From an uncultured Alistipes sp. (GTDB lineage Bacteria > Bacteroidota > Bacteroidia > Bacteroidales > Rikenellaceae), in assembly GCA_900549685.1 (NCBI GenBank), contig UROX01000024.1, positions 1 to 22,349 on the forward strand: a stretch of DNA of 22,349 bases, given 5' to 3'. Shown here piece after piece: positions 1 through 8,345 of this stretch. The position numbers and the translations under genes are program-made. A model generated the notes under the pieces. The model ran no database searches, was not told the DNA's origin, and was given only the letters and a program-made list of their open reading frames with translations. Position 1 is the first letter of the stretch; every line of letters begins with the position of its first letter.

Positions 1-2160
1 CTCTGGGTAAAGCACCTTGGTAATGACCTCCGCCATGGCGTTCCGCTCCATGGCCCGCAGATAATCGCCGCCGTTGAGCATATCTTCGATTTCGTGGGTT
101 TCCTTGCCGTATTCTCCCAGAGCCGTGATGTAGAATTTCTTGGCGATCCGATAGCGCAGGGCGAGTTTGGCTGCGGCGAAATACCGTTCCAGGATATGGA
201 CTCCCTGTACGCTTTCCCATGCTTTCTGCCACGGCAGACAGTCGGCCTCGAATACTCCGCCGACATAGTTCTGGTAAATCGGGGAAAGACCGTTACCGAA
301 AACGAACCGTCCCTTCAGTTCGGGCAACATATAAAAGCGGGAACTGAGCCGGATTGTCGTCGCCGCACGGAAAGCGAATGCTCCGAACGGAGAGTCGTCG
401 TCATAAGATATTCCGTTGTCCGTATACAGAAAGCCTTGCAGTTGGATCCGGCTGCCGCGTGTGGGAAAGTAAGCGCGGTCGTGCGTGTCCATCGTGAAGT
501 CCGTAAAGTAATTCAGAAAAATGTCCGATCGCTCCGATTGCCGCATTCCGTGTCTGTCGAACAGGTCGGAACGGTAGTCGAAATATTCGAACTGCATCCC
601 CGCTTTCATTCTGAAATTGGCAATGTCCCGCGTGTAATATCCTTGTATGGCGTGCGACATGAATTTCATGTCGCCGGCATCGTGTTTCCCTGCATAGAGG
701 GCGAAATCGTGGTATCCGATTCTGTATGAAAGCCCGAGCTTCGCTCCGAAAAGATGACCGAACGCGTATTCTGCTTCCAGATACGGATTTTTGGATATGC
801 GGCCCGTGACGGAGTAGTGGTGACGGGTGGCGAGCTGTTGGTTGTTGGTCGTGTTGATGATTATTCCGGCCGCCTCTTCCGTATCGAACCGTGCTCCGAT
901 GTTTATCCTCTGGTAGTCTTTCATTTCGAGCATAAAAACCAGATTATGCGGCGAAGTGTTGCTCAACCGGTATTCCACACGAGAAAAAATATCGAGTCCC
1001 TGGAGCTTTGCCAGGATACGGTCGATTTTTTCCTGTTCGATGTCCGAATATTCCTGCAATGCGATTTGCCTGCGTACCCACTCTTTTTCTCTGCCGCCGA
1101 TGCCTTCTATCTCGATTCGTCCGATACGGCAGGTGCCGACGGGATTCCGTCTTATCGGTATCCGTGACGATGTATCGGGAGGCGTGCCGTTATAAATGAT
1201 GCGTCGCAGGGCGAGCAGGTCGTCCCATTTTTCCCGGGCCGCCAGCTCTCCGCGCAACAGCATGGTGTCGATGGCTTCGGGTCGGAAGCTGGCGGCGTTG
1301 TATCCCTTGAGCATCGGGTTGATGTAGAGATCGACCGCTTCCTTGTTGGTCCTGTACTTGGGCTGTGCCATGATGCCGAACAGCTGGTCGAGCACGGTAG
1401 TCGCCGATTTGAGCGCTTCCTTTTCTCTCCATCCCGTGCTCAGATCGACGCAGATGATTATCTCGGCTCCCATTTCTTTCGCGACATCCACCGGCAGATT
1501 GTTCAGCGCTCCGCCGTCCACCAACAGCATGCCGTTCCATTCCACCGGAGCAAAAGCTCCCGGAATGGACATGCTGGCCCGCATGGCAAGCGGCAGAGAG
1601 CCGGAGTCCAGCACGACCTCCTTTCCCTCGACTATATCCACGGTCACGCACCGGAACGGGATAGGCAGATCGGAGAAGCTCTCCATGTCGTGATAACCTA
1701 CGGTGAGCTTGGCAAACAAATTGAATATATTCTGTCCCGCTACATATCCTCCGGAGGTGAAAGCCACTTTTTTCTCCTTGGAAAGCGGGACGTGCAGGAG
1801 GTATTTATCTTTCTCCTCCTTGGAGAGAAATGCTTTGGATTCTCTTTTTACCTCGTCTTTGATTAGGAACATCCAGTCCTGATTCCGGTAGAGGCTGTCG
1901 AGCGCGGCGGCATCGTAGCCGACGGCATACAAGCCGCCGACAATGGCCCCGATGCTTGTTCCTGCAATGTAGTCCACGGGGATGCCGGCTTCCTCCAATA
2001 CTTTGAGCACCCCGACTTCCGCAGCACCCTTGGCTCCGCCTCCACCGAGAACGAGTCCCACTTTTTTGCGTTCCTGTGCATCGAGGTCGAATCCGCCCGC
2101 ACAGTTCAGCATCACCATGAGGCAGACAAGCAGCTTGCAGACGTATTTCCGATTTTTCAT
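1..2160 (-). CDS. Patatin-like phospholipase with POTRA and outer-membrane barrel (3' end cut by window)
   Basis: Open from an ATG at 2160 to the window edge, 720 codons without a stop, so the last part of the barrel is missing. Residues 1-29 form a signal peptide ending in DAQ. The patatin domain (about 33-320) shows the oxyanion loop GGGGAKG (39-45), the nucleophile elbow GTSIG with Ser69, and the DGG motif with catalytic Asp215, so the Ser-Asp dyad is complete. A POTRA-like segment follows (about 345-415), then a long beta-rich stretch with alternating aromatic residues that looks like a BamA/TamA-type barrel. By family knowledge such proteins are outer-membrane lipid acyl hydrolases with the patatin domain on the periplasmic side or exported; the real substrate is unknown. 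It lies 247 bp downstream of the AraC-type gene on the same strand, separated by a hairpin, so it probably has its own promoter. Family assignment is firm; role is inferred. Confidence 0.93.
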   Translation of the reverse strand, partial: MKNRKYVCKLLVCLMVMLNCAGGFDLDAQERKKVGLVLGGGGAKGAAEVGVLKVLEEAGIPVDYIAGTSIGAIVGGLYAVGYDAAALDSLYRNQDWMFLIKDEVKRESKAFLSKEEKDKYLLHVPLSKEKKVAFTSGGYVAGQNIFNLFAKLTVGYHDMESFSDLPIPFRCVTVDIVEGKEVVLDSGSLPLAMRASMSIPGAFAPVEWNGMLLVDGGALNNLPVDVAKEMGAEIIICVDLSTGWREKEALKSATTVLDQLFGIMAQPKYRTNKEAVDLYINPMLKGYNAASFRPEAIDTMLLRGELAAREKWDDLLALRRIIYNGTPPDTSSRIPIRRNPVGTCRIGRIEIEGIGGREKEWVRRQIALQEYSDIEQEKIDRILAKLQGLDIFSRVEYRLSNTSPHNLVFMLEMKDYQRINIGARFDTEEAAGIIINTTNNQQLATRHHYSVTGRISKNPYLEAEYAFGHLFGAKLGLSYRIGYHDFALYAGKHDAGDMKFMSHAIQGYYTRDIANFRMKAGMQFEYFDYRSDLFDRHGMRQSERSDIFLNYFTDFTMDTHDRAYFPTRGSRIQLQGFLYTDNGISYDDDSPFGAFAFRAATTIRLSSRFYMLPELKGRFVFGNGLSPIYQNYVGGVFEADCLPWQKAWESVQGVHILERYFAAAKLALRYRIAKKFYITALGEYGKETHEIEDMLNGGDYLRAMERNAMAEVITKVLYPE

Positions 2161-2235
2161 GTCTCCCGGTTCAATTTTCCCCCTTTCGTGCGAATCGCAC
2201 AAATACACGTTTTTGCATATTGATTCTTTACGACG

Positions 2236-2298
2236 TAAAGATACGGGACCGAAAATCGTGTGCGGTGTCCGATTCTTACTCGTGAATATCCGAACTTT
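2236..2298 (-). promoter_or_regulatory. Candidate promoter and operator of the patatin gene
   Basis: On the minus strand a -7-like box TATCTTTA (2243 to 2236; consensus TAnnTTTG) lies about 75 nt before the ATG. No clear -33 TTTG is present. Upstream of it sit two half-sites, GTGTCCGATTCTTACT (2265-2280) and GTGAATATCCGAACTTT (2282-2298). They closely resemble the two arms in front of the efflux operon (3366-3412). The position just upstream of a weak -33 region would suit an activator, plausibly the neighbouring AraC-type protein. The similarity is visible; the function is inferred. Confidence 0.4.
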
Positions 2299-2340
2299 GC
2301 GGAGTGTACGAACCGGACAGAGATGGTCGCATATGGAACA

Positions 2341-2382
2341 CGACGTCCCGGATTCCATTCCTGTACGGAATCCGGGACGTCG
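2341..2382 (-). terminator. Hairpin terminator after the AraC-type gene
   Basis: A perfect 16-bp inverted repeat (2341-2356 with 2367-2382) with a 10-nt loop starts 25 nt after the stop codon of the AraC-type gene. There is no good T-run on the minus strand, so it may act as a 3'-end stabiliser or a weak terminator. It separates the regulator from the patatin gene. Confidence 0.6.
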
Positions 2383-2407
2383 CGCAGGGAAATCGTCGGA
2401 AAACGGT

Positions 2408-3310
2408 CTATTTCAGCTTCTTTTTCTGCTGTCTGAATTCGGAAGGCGAGCATCCCAGCCGCTGGCGGACATAACGTCCGAAAAACGAGAGATTCGGGAA
2501 GTCGAGTTCGTCGGAGATTTCCTTGATGCTTTTCGGGGAGTTCTTCAGTGCATCGGCCACTTCGCGCGTTAGCGCTTCGTGTATCCATTCCGAGGCGGTT
2601 TTGCCGCTGGCGCGCTTGACCGCAGCGGAAAGGTAGCGCGGTGTCTTGCACAGCCGTTCGGCATACCACTGCACCGAGCGCGGTACGGGTTTGGTAGTGG
2701 ACAGCAGGTCCATGAATGCCTGACACAGCTGATGTCTGGACTGAAGGGTGGCTCTGTTCACTTCGCATGCCGCTTCCGTTTCCGGGATGTGGACGCCGAG
2801 CACATGGGCGGTCTGATAGAGGAACGCCTGCAAGAGGCAGCGCATGGTCTCTTCGTAATATATGTGGTCGATCCGTGTGATTTTTCGTTTGAGGAAGCGG
2901 TAGTCTTCCTGCAACTCTCCGGCTTCCTCGTCGGAAAGATGGATCTTGAAGTTCCGGTTCATGTAGAACACCTTGTTCCACAGATCGGCGGAATTAGGAA
3001 AGATATACTGTGCGAATTTCGCCGAGCAACCGCATATATTCCCTTTGAAATCGGGACTCATCATCACATGCGTGACCATTTTATCGGGAGTACAGAATGC
3101 GATGTCGTTTTTTTCTATGGTATACGGAGCGTCGTTCACTTCGATTTGGAAACGTCCGTCGGTACAAAAGAGCAGGATGCGCCAGCCCTGTTTTTCGTCG
3201 AGTCGGACGAAATCTCTGATATTCTCGAATATGACGAAGTTTTCCGATAGAAATCTGAACGGTTCCTGTGACTCGTTCTCTGTTATGCTGCTGTTCGTCC
3301 GGTTCATCAT
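2408..3310 (-). CDS. AraC-family transcriptional regulator
   Basis: The 300-residue product has an N-terminal cupin-like effector or dimerisation region (about 20-180) and a C-terminal AraC/XylS double helix-turn-helix (about 205-295). The second HTH reads ISDELDFPNLSFFGRYVRQR and is followed by GCSPSEFRQ, the classic AraC signature. It probably binds DNA as a dimer and activates nearby transcription. I chose ATG 3310 (ATG 3307 is equally possible); an in-frame GTG at 3337 would add nine residues. A box CAAAGATA (3316-3323, TATCTTTG on the minus strand) sits right before the ATG, so the message could be leaderless. The gene is divergent from the TolC-HlyD-ABC-2 operon, and a long inverted repeat lies between them, the usual layout for a local regulator. 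Effector unknown. Confidence 0.93.
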   Translation of the reverse strand: MMNRTNSSITENESQEPFRFLSENFVIFENIRDFVRLDEKQGWRILLFCTDGRFQIEVNDAPYTIEKNDIAFCTPDKMVTHVMMSPDFKGNICGCSAKFAQYIFPNSADLWNKVFYMNRNFKIHLSDEEAGELQEDYRFLKRKITRIDHIYYEETMRCLLQAFLYQTAHVLGVHIPETEAACEVNRATLQSRHQLCQAFMDLLSTTKPVPRSVQWYAERLCKTPRYLSAAVKRASGKTASEWIHEALTREVADALKNSPKSIKEISDELDFPNLSFFGRYVRQRLGCSPSEFRQQKKKLK

Positions 3311-3365
3311 GCCGCCAAAGATATATCCTTTTCGCACTCGCCGGATGGCCGAAACATCTTATTGT

Positions 3366-3426
3366 GTGTCCGATATTTACTATCGGAGCGGATAGGTAAA
3401 ATATCGGACTTTCTGCAATACGTTTG
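3366..3426 (+). promoter_or_regulatory. Divergent control region of the efflux operon: inverted-repeat operator plus -7 box
   Basis: Two arms, GTCCGATATTTAC (3368-3380) and GTAAAATATCGGAC (3396-3409), are reverse complements apart from one extra A, with a 15-nt spacer that holds a smaller repeat (CTATC...GATAG). A consensus Bacteroidota -7 box TACGTTTG lies at 3419-3426, and no TTTG exists at the -33 position. The right arm covers exactly that -33 position, a class II activator arrangement. Predicted transcription start is near 3433, giving a leader of about 50 nt before ATG 3485. Binding by the adjacent AraC-type protein is inferred from position. Confidence 0.55.
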
Positions 3427-3484
3427 GATAACCGTATTTCCGCCGCGGTTATTCATTTTTGCATCCGAAATAAAAACAGCAGGC

Positions 3485-4918
3485 ATGAAAAGAGAATTTT
3501 TGACAGGGTGGCTGTTGATTTCGGCGATTGCAACGCAGGCTGGCACTCCGGCGCTTTCCATCGAAGATTGCCGGGCATTGGCCATCCGGAACAATAAGGA
3601 GTTGCTTATTGCGGGCGAAAAGAAGCAGGAGGCTTATCATCAGCGTAAAGCCGCCTTGACGAATTATCTGCCGAAGATTTCGGCAGCGGGTAGCTATGTG
3701 TTCACGTCGGACGAGTTGTCGCTCCTCGGCGATGAGCAGAAGGGTGCGTTGAGCCATATCGGCACGAATGCCGGGCAGCATCTGCAAGGCATCGTACAGC
3801 GGTATCCCTCGCTGGGCGAGCATCTCGGGGCGCTTGCCGGGGGACTCGACGCCGTCGGTGCGGGGCTGGTGGACGGACTGCGGACCGATACGCGGAATAT
3901 GACCGTAGCATCGGTGATGCTGATCCAGCCGGTTTATATGGGCGGCAAGATTGTCGCCTATAATAAGATTACGCATTTTGCCGAACAGATTGCCGGTAGC
4001 CAGCATGACCTGCAACTGCAAGAAGTCATTCTCGAAGTGGACCTCACCTACTGGCAGATCGTTTCGCTGGAATCGAAGAGACGGCTGGCAGAAAGTTATC
4101 TCGAACTGGTGAAGAAACTCGACGGTGATGTCGGGCACATGATAGAGGCGGGCTTGGCGACACGAGCCGACGGGTTGAGCATCAAGGTGAAGGTCAATGA
4201 GGCGGAGGTGTCGCTCATTCAGGTCGATAACGGTCTGGCTCTGTCCAAGATGTCGCTCTGTGAGTTGTGCGGACTGGAAATGACTTCCGACATCCGCCTA
4301 CGGGATGAGGCTGCAGAACGGATGCCGGAAACGACTTCGCTTTCCGAGGCGGATGTGGAGACGGCTTTGCTCAACCGTCCCGAACTCCGCAGTCTCGAAC
4401 TGGCGCAGCAAATCGGCAGGCACAAAGTGGCGATCGCCCGTTCGGAGTTCATGCCGAATATTGCTCTGACAGGAGGTTATCTGACGAGCAACCCTTCGCT
4501 TACGAACGGATTCCAAAAGAAATTCAACGGGATGTGGAATGTCGGTATGGTGGTGAAGGTGCCTATTCTGACCTGGGGCGAACGTCACCACAAGGTGCAG
4601 GCCGCCCGTCGCCAGGCGACGGTGACCGCTCTCCGGTTCGAGGAGGCGACGGAAAAGGTGGAGTTGCAGGTCGTGCAAAGTCGCCGGAAAATACGAGAGG
4701 CGCAGGTACGTTATGCTGCGGCCGTGCATAGTCAGACCGAGGCTGAAGAGAATCTGCGTTGCGCTACTCTCGGCATGCGGGAGGGGGTTATTCCCGTGAG
4801 TAACGTGCTGGAGGCACAGACGGCATGGCTTGCGGCCCATTCGGAACGGATTACGGCGCATATCGACATGATGCTCGCGGATCTTTATCTGCGCAAAGCA
4901 CTCGGAACGCTTAAATAA
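3485..4918 (+). CDS. TolC-family outer-membrane efflux protein
   Basis: A 477-residue TolC-like outer-membrane factor. The start at 3485 gives a signal peptide (MKREFLTGWLLISAIATQAG) followed by the usual N-terminal TolC helix with ALSIEDCRALAIRNNKELL. Long amphipathic helices repeat in two halves: the motif ATRADGLSIKVKVNEAE in the first half corresponds to GVIPVSNVLEAQTAW in the second, as in the OEP family. The open frame continues upstream to 3362, but that part crosses the operator and lacks a signal sequence. The protein would form the trimeric outer-membrane channel for the adaptor and permeases encoded directly downstream (17 nt gap to the next gene). The exported compound cannot be told from sequence. 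Confidence 0.93.
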   Translation: MKREFLTGWLLISAIATQAGTPALSIEDCRALAIRNNKELLIAGEKKQEAYHQRKAALTNYLPKISAAGSYVFTSDELSLLGDEQKGALSHIGTNAGQHLQGIVQRYPSLGEHLGALAGGLDAVGAGLVDGLRTDTRNMTVASVMLIQPVYMGGKIVAYNKITHFAEQIAGSQHDLQLQEVILEVDLTYWQIVSLESKRRLAESYLELVKKLDGDVGHMIEAGLATRADGLSIKVKVNEAEVSLIQVDNGLALSKMSLCELCGLEMTSDIRLRDEAAERMPETTSLSEADVETALLNRPELRSLELAQQIGRHKVAIARSEFMPNIALTGGYLTSNPSLTNGFQKKFNGMWNVGMVVKVPILTWGERHHKVQAARRQATVTALRFEEATEKVELQVVQSRRKIREAQVRYAAAVHSQTEAEENLRCATLGMREGVIPVSNVLEAQTAWLAAHSERITAHIDMMLADLYLRKALGTLK

Positions 4919-4935
4919 TTTCAAATCAAAATCAT

Positions 4936-5931
4936 ATGAAAACGGATAAACAGCAAAAAGGGATTCTTTTGACGGCTACGATAATGCTCGCGGCTATCGT
5001 GACTGTCGTAATCATCGGGCTTTCGCTGCCCGAATGCGAGGAATATATCCAAGGGCAGGTCGAGGCGTCGGACTATCGTGTTTCGTGCAAGGTCCCGTCG
5101 CGTGTGTCGCAGCTTCGTGTCGTCGAGGGCGACCGTGTACGGAAAGGTGACACGCTCGCCGTGATGGAGGCTCCCGACATGGCTGCCAGACTGGCGCAGG
5201 CCGAGGCGGCCCGTTCGGCAGCCGAAGCCGTGGAATTGAAAGCGCGCAACGGCTCGCGACAGGAACAGGTGCAGGCGGCCTACGAGGTCTGGCGACAGGC
5301 CGTGGCCGGTTTACAGGTGGCAGAGAAAACGTTCCGGCGCATCGAACGGCTGCATGGCGAGGGGGTTGTCGCCGCACAGAAGTTCGACGAGGCTCAGGCC
5401 AAATACGAAGCCTCCGCAGCTACGGAACGTGCCGCCAAGGCGCAGTACGACATGGCCGCGAACGGTGCCCGCCATGAGGACAAGCTGGCCGCCGAAGCGC
5501 AGGTGACACGCGCACGGGGAGCCATCGCGGAGGTGAACTCCTACCTGGACGAAACGATCTTGATCGCATCGGCCGACGGTATCGTGACCGAAATTTTCCC
5601 CGAAGTCGGCGAACTGGTCGGCACGGGAGCGCCCGTTATGAACATAGCCCGCATGGACGATGTGTGGTTCACGTTCAATATTCGCGAGGATCTGTTGCCG
5701 GGCATTACCGTCGGCAAGGAACAGGCCGCCTATCTTCCGGCCCTCGACATCACTGTCCCCGTACGTATCACGCGCATGAAAGACGTGGGCAGTTTTGCTG
5801 TCTGGAAAGCGACGAAAGCTCTCGACCGTTTCGACCTGAAGACGTTCGAGGTGCGTGCCCGCCCCGTACAGCCGTTCGAGGGGCTTCATCCGAACATGTC
5901 CGTCATACTCCGTAAAAGTGAAATCGAATGA
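4936..5931 (+). CDS. HlyD-family periplasmic adaptor (membrane fusion protein)
   Basis: 331 residues. One N-terminal membrane anchor (about 9-30) is followed by a biotinyl-lipoyl half-motif (about 40-75, VPSRVSQLRVVEGDRVRKGDTLAVMEAP). Next come an Ala/Glu/Gln-rich coiled-coil hairpin (about 80-195) and the second lipoyl half (IASADGIVTEIFPEVGELVGTG). A beta-barrel domain follows, ending with FEGLHPNMSVILRK. This order is standard for HlyD/EmrA-type adaptors that join an inner-membrane pump to TolC. No lipobox is present. The stop overlaps the next start (ATGA, 5928-5931), indicating translational coupling with the first permease. Confidence 0.93.
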   Translation: MKTDKQQKGILLTATIMLAAIVTVVIIGLSLPECEEYIQGQVEASDYRVSCKVPSRVSQLRVVEGDRVRKGDTLAVMEAPDMAARLAQAEAARSAAEAVELKARNGSRQEQVQAAYEVWRQAVAGLQVAEKTFRRIERLHGEGVVAAQKFDEAQAKYEASAATERAAKAQYDMAANGARHEDKLAAEAQVTRARGAIAEVNSYLDETILIASADGIVTEIFPEVGELVGTGAPVMNIARMDDVWFTFNIREDLLPGITVGKEQAAYLPALDITVPVRITRMKDVGSFAVWKATKALDRFDLKTFEVRARPVQPFEGLHPNMSVILRKSEIE

Positions 5932-7109
5932 AGTATCGAGGAATCGCTGGACGGCTGAAAACTATCTGCCGTCGGGAATTGGATATTTTTTCCCGCCGGC
6001 CGATGTTTCTTTTCTGTATGATCGTCGTTCCCGTATTCTGCGTCGTCTTCTTCGCGTCGCTATTGGGCGATGGCCTGCCGACAGAGTTGCCGACGGGGCT
6101 TGTGGATGAAGATAATACGCAGATAACGCGAACGATAGCACGCACGCTCGATGCTTTTCAGACCACGGATTTCGTAGAAAGTTACCGGTCGTTTCCCGAA
6201 GCGCACCGAGCCATGCGACGGCGTGATATCTACGGATTCTTTTATATCCCGAAAGGTACGACGGAAAAGGCTTTGGCCAACAGGCAGCCCCGCATCTCGT
6301 TTTACACGAACGAATCGTACTATGTGGCGGGTACCCTGTTGATGCGCGATATGCTTACGGCCGCCAATATGGCCTCGCTGGCCGTTACGCGGGAGACGCT
6401 TTATGCCAGGGGATTGACGGAGGATGCGGCGATGGCCGCGATCCAACCCATCGTTATCGAGGCGCATCCGTTGAAGAATCCGACGCTCGACTATTCGGTC
6501 TATCTGTCGAATATCGTTCTGCCGGGTATTCTGATCCTGCTGATTATGCTCACGACGACCTATACCATCGGACTGGAATGGAAGCAGGGCACCCAGCGTG
6601 AATGGTACCGGCTGGCGGGAAATTCCGTAACCACGGCTCTGGCCGGCAAGCTGTTGCCGCAGACGGTGATTTTTTCACTGATGATCGTTTTCTACGACGT
6701 ATATCTCTATCGGTTCCTGGCTTTCCCCTGCAACGGCGGTATCGCCGTTATGATGGGTTTGGGGATATTGACGGTTTTGGCCTCGCAGGCATTCGGCATA
6801 TTCCTTTCGGGGATCTTCAGCGGCCAGATGCGCATGTCGATGTGCCTGTCGTCGTTGTGGGGCATCCTCTCTTTTTCGCTGGCCGGATTTACTTTCCCGA
6901 CCTCGGCAATGTCTCCCGTATTGAACGGTCTGGCGGCACTGTTTCCGCTTCGCCACTATTATCTGTTATATGTTAATCAGGCATTGAACGGTTATCCTCT
7001 CGCTTACGCATGGTCGTCGGTGATCGCCTTGTTGCTTTTCATCATGTTGCCGCTGACAGTGAACGGCCGTTACCGGGCCGCATTTCTAAAATATCGTTAT
7101 AAGCCATGA
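5928..7109 (+). CDS. ABC-2 type transporter permease, first subunit
   Basis: 393 residues. Topology matches the ABC-2 drug exporter permeases (YhhJ/YbhR type): one N-terminal membrane segment (about 26-47), a large extracytoplasmic domain (48-190), then five more segments (about 192-214, 243-264, 270-295, 303-323, 359-378). SLAGFTFP and the following FPLRHYY near the C-terminus are typical of the family. It overlaps the adaptor gene by 4 bp and the second permease gene by 4 bp. The likely role is one half of a heterodimeric inner-membrane export pore. No nucleotide-binding domain is fused to it and none is encoded in the operon. Confidence 0.9.
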   Translation: MKYRGIAGRLKTICRRELDIFSRRPMFLFCMIVVPVFCVVFFASLLGDGLPTELPTGLVDEDNTQITRTIARTLDAFQTTDFVESYRSFPEAHRAMRRRDIYGFFYIPKGTTEKALANRQPRISFYTNESYYVAGTLLMRDMLTAANMASLAVTRETLYARGLTEDAAMAAIQPIVIEAHPLKNPTLDYSVYLSNIVLPGILILLIMLTTTYTIGLEWKQGTQREWYRLAGNSVTTALAGKLLPQTVIFSLMIVFYDVYLYRFLAFPCNGGIAVMMGLGILTVLASQAFGIFLSGIFSGQMRMSMCLSSLWGILSFSLAGFTFPTSAMSPVLNGLAALFPLRHYYLLYVNQALNGYPLAYAWSSVIALLLFIMLPLTVNGRYRAAFLKYRYKP

Positions 7110-8287
7110 CCTCGATCCGCAATATCCTACATATCTGGTATGACGAACTGACGGCCGTCTTCAGAGACAAAGGTATTCTGATATTCATACTTTTCGTCCC
7201 GTTGGTCTATCCGCTTCTTTACGCGTGGATCTATACCAACGAGGTGGTGCGTGAGGTTCCCGCAGTGGTCATCGATGAAAACCGCACGGCGCAGAGCCGC
7301 GAGTTTATCCGGATGGTGGATGCTGCGCCGGATGTGAAAATCGTGGCGTACTGCCGTACGGCGGCCGAAGCCGAGGAGCTGCTTCGCCGCCGTGAGGCTT
7401 TCGGTATCATCCGCATTCCGAAGAGTTTCTCGCGCGACTTGTGGCACGGCGAGCAGACCCGCATCGGGGTTTACTGCGAGATGAGCAGTATGCTTTACTA
7501 CAAGGCGTTGCTGCTGGCCACCACGAAGGTGTCGCTGGAGATGAACGCCGACATCAAGGTGGAACGGTATTGTGCCGGCACGACCGACCGTCAGGACGAA
7601 GTCGCCCGGATGCCGATCGAGTACGATTATGTCGCACTGTATAATCCGCAAAGCGGGTTTGCCGCCTTCCTGATTCCCCCTGTCCTGTTGCTGATTCTTC
7701 AGCAGACGCTGCTGTTGGGCATCGGTATGTCGGCAGGCGATACGCGCGAGCGTTTCCGCGGTTCGCTCATCCCGTTCCACCGCGATTACAAGAATCCCGT
7801 ACATATCGTATTGGGAAAGGGGGCGGTCTATTTCGGCATCTATTTCGTGATGGCCGTTTACGCCTTTACGGTCGTAACCCACGGGTTCTTGCTTCCGGAA
7901 CTGGGCGATTTCGCTACGCTCGCCCTGTTCGTCACGCCGTTCCTGTTGTCGTGCATTTTTTTCGCGATGGTGCTTTCGGCATTCGTCTGGAGGCGGGAAG
8001 ACTGTATCATGCTTTTCGTGAGTTTATCCGTACCGTTGCTATTCATCTCGGGCATATCGTGGCCATGGGAGTCCATCCCTTCTTTCTGGAAAGCGGTGTC
8101 CATGATATTTCCATCGACCCTGGGAATGAACGGCTACGTGCGTATCCAGACGATGGGGGCGACACTTTCGGACGTCGCGTTCGAACTGCGCGGCCTATGG
8201 CTTCAGACCGGCGTTTATTTCCTGATGGCTTGTCTGCTCTATCGGAAGCAGATCCGGCAGATTGCACATCGTTGCGGTCGGAAGTAG
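7106..8287 (+). CDS. ABC-2 type transporter permease, second subunit
   Basis: 393 residues, the same length as its neighbour but clearly diverged in sequence. It has a first membrane segment at about 23-43, an extracytoplasmic domain to about 180, and five further segments (about 184-207, 239-258, 268-291, 299-318, 366-380). The signature SGISWPWESIP followed by FPSTLGMNGYVRI is characteristic of ABC-2 permeases of the YhgE/YbhS type. It begins inside the stop of the preceding gene (ATGA at 7106) and is the last gene of the operon, with a strong hairpin starting 21 nt after its stop. It probably pairs with the first permease. Confidence 0.9.
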   Translation: MTSIRNILHIWYDELTAVFRDKGILIFILFVPLVYPLLYAWIYTNEVVREVPAVVIDENRTAQSREFIRMVDAAPDVKIVAYCRTAAEAEELLRRREAFGIIRIPKSFSRDLWHGEQTRIGVYCEMSSMLYYKALLLATTKVSLEMNADIKVERYCAGTTDRQDEVARMPIEYDYVALYNPQSGFAAFLIPPVLLLILQQTLLLGIGMSAGDTRERFRGSLIPFHRDYKNPVHIVLGKGAVYFGIYFVMAVYAFTVVTHGFLLPELGDFATLALFVTPFLLSCIFFAMVLSAFVWRREDCIMLFVSLSVPLLFISGISWPWESIPSFWKAVSMIFPSTLGMNGYVRIQTMGATLSDVAFELRGLWLQTGVYFLMACLLYRKQIRQIAHRCGRK

Positions 8288-8307
8288 TCGGTCGGGCGAT
8301 CCCTGTC

Positions 8308-8345
8308 GGAACAGGCTTTCCCTTCCGAGAGGGAAAGCCTGTTCC
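8308..8345 (+). terminator. Terminator hairpin of the efflux operon
   Basis: A perfect 16-bp stem (8308-8323 with 8330-8345) and a 6-nt loop lie 21 nt after the last permease stop. The sequence after it (TTTCC then A-rich) has only a short T-run, so termination may be partial. Confidence 0.7.

Noticed and set aside
2100..2160. Lipoprotein signal in the patatin protein (MLNC)
   Set aside because: Asn before Cys does not fit a lipobox; a normal signal peptide ending in DAQ fits better.
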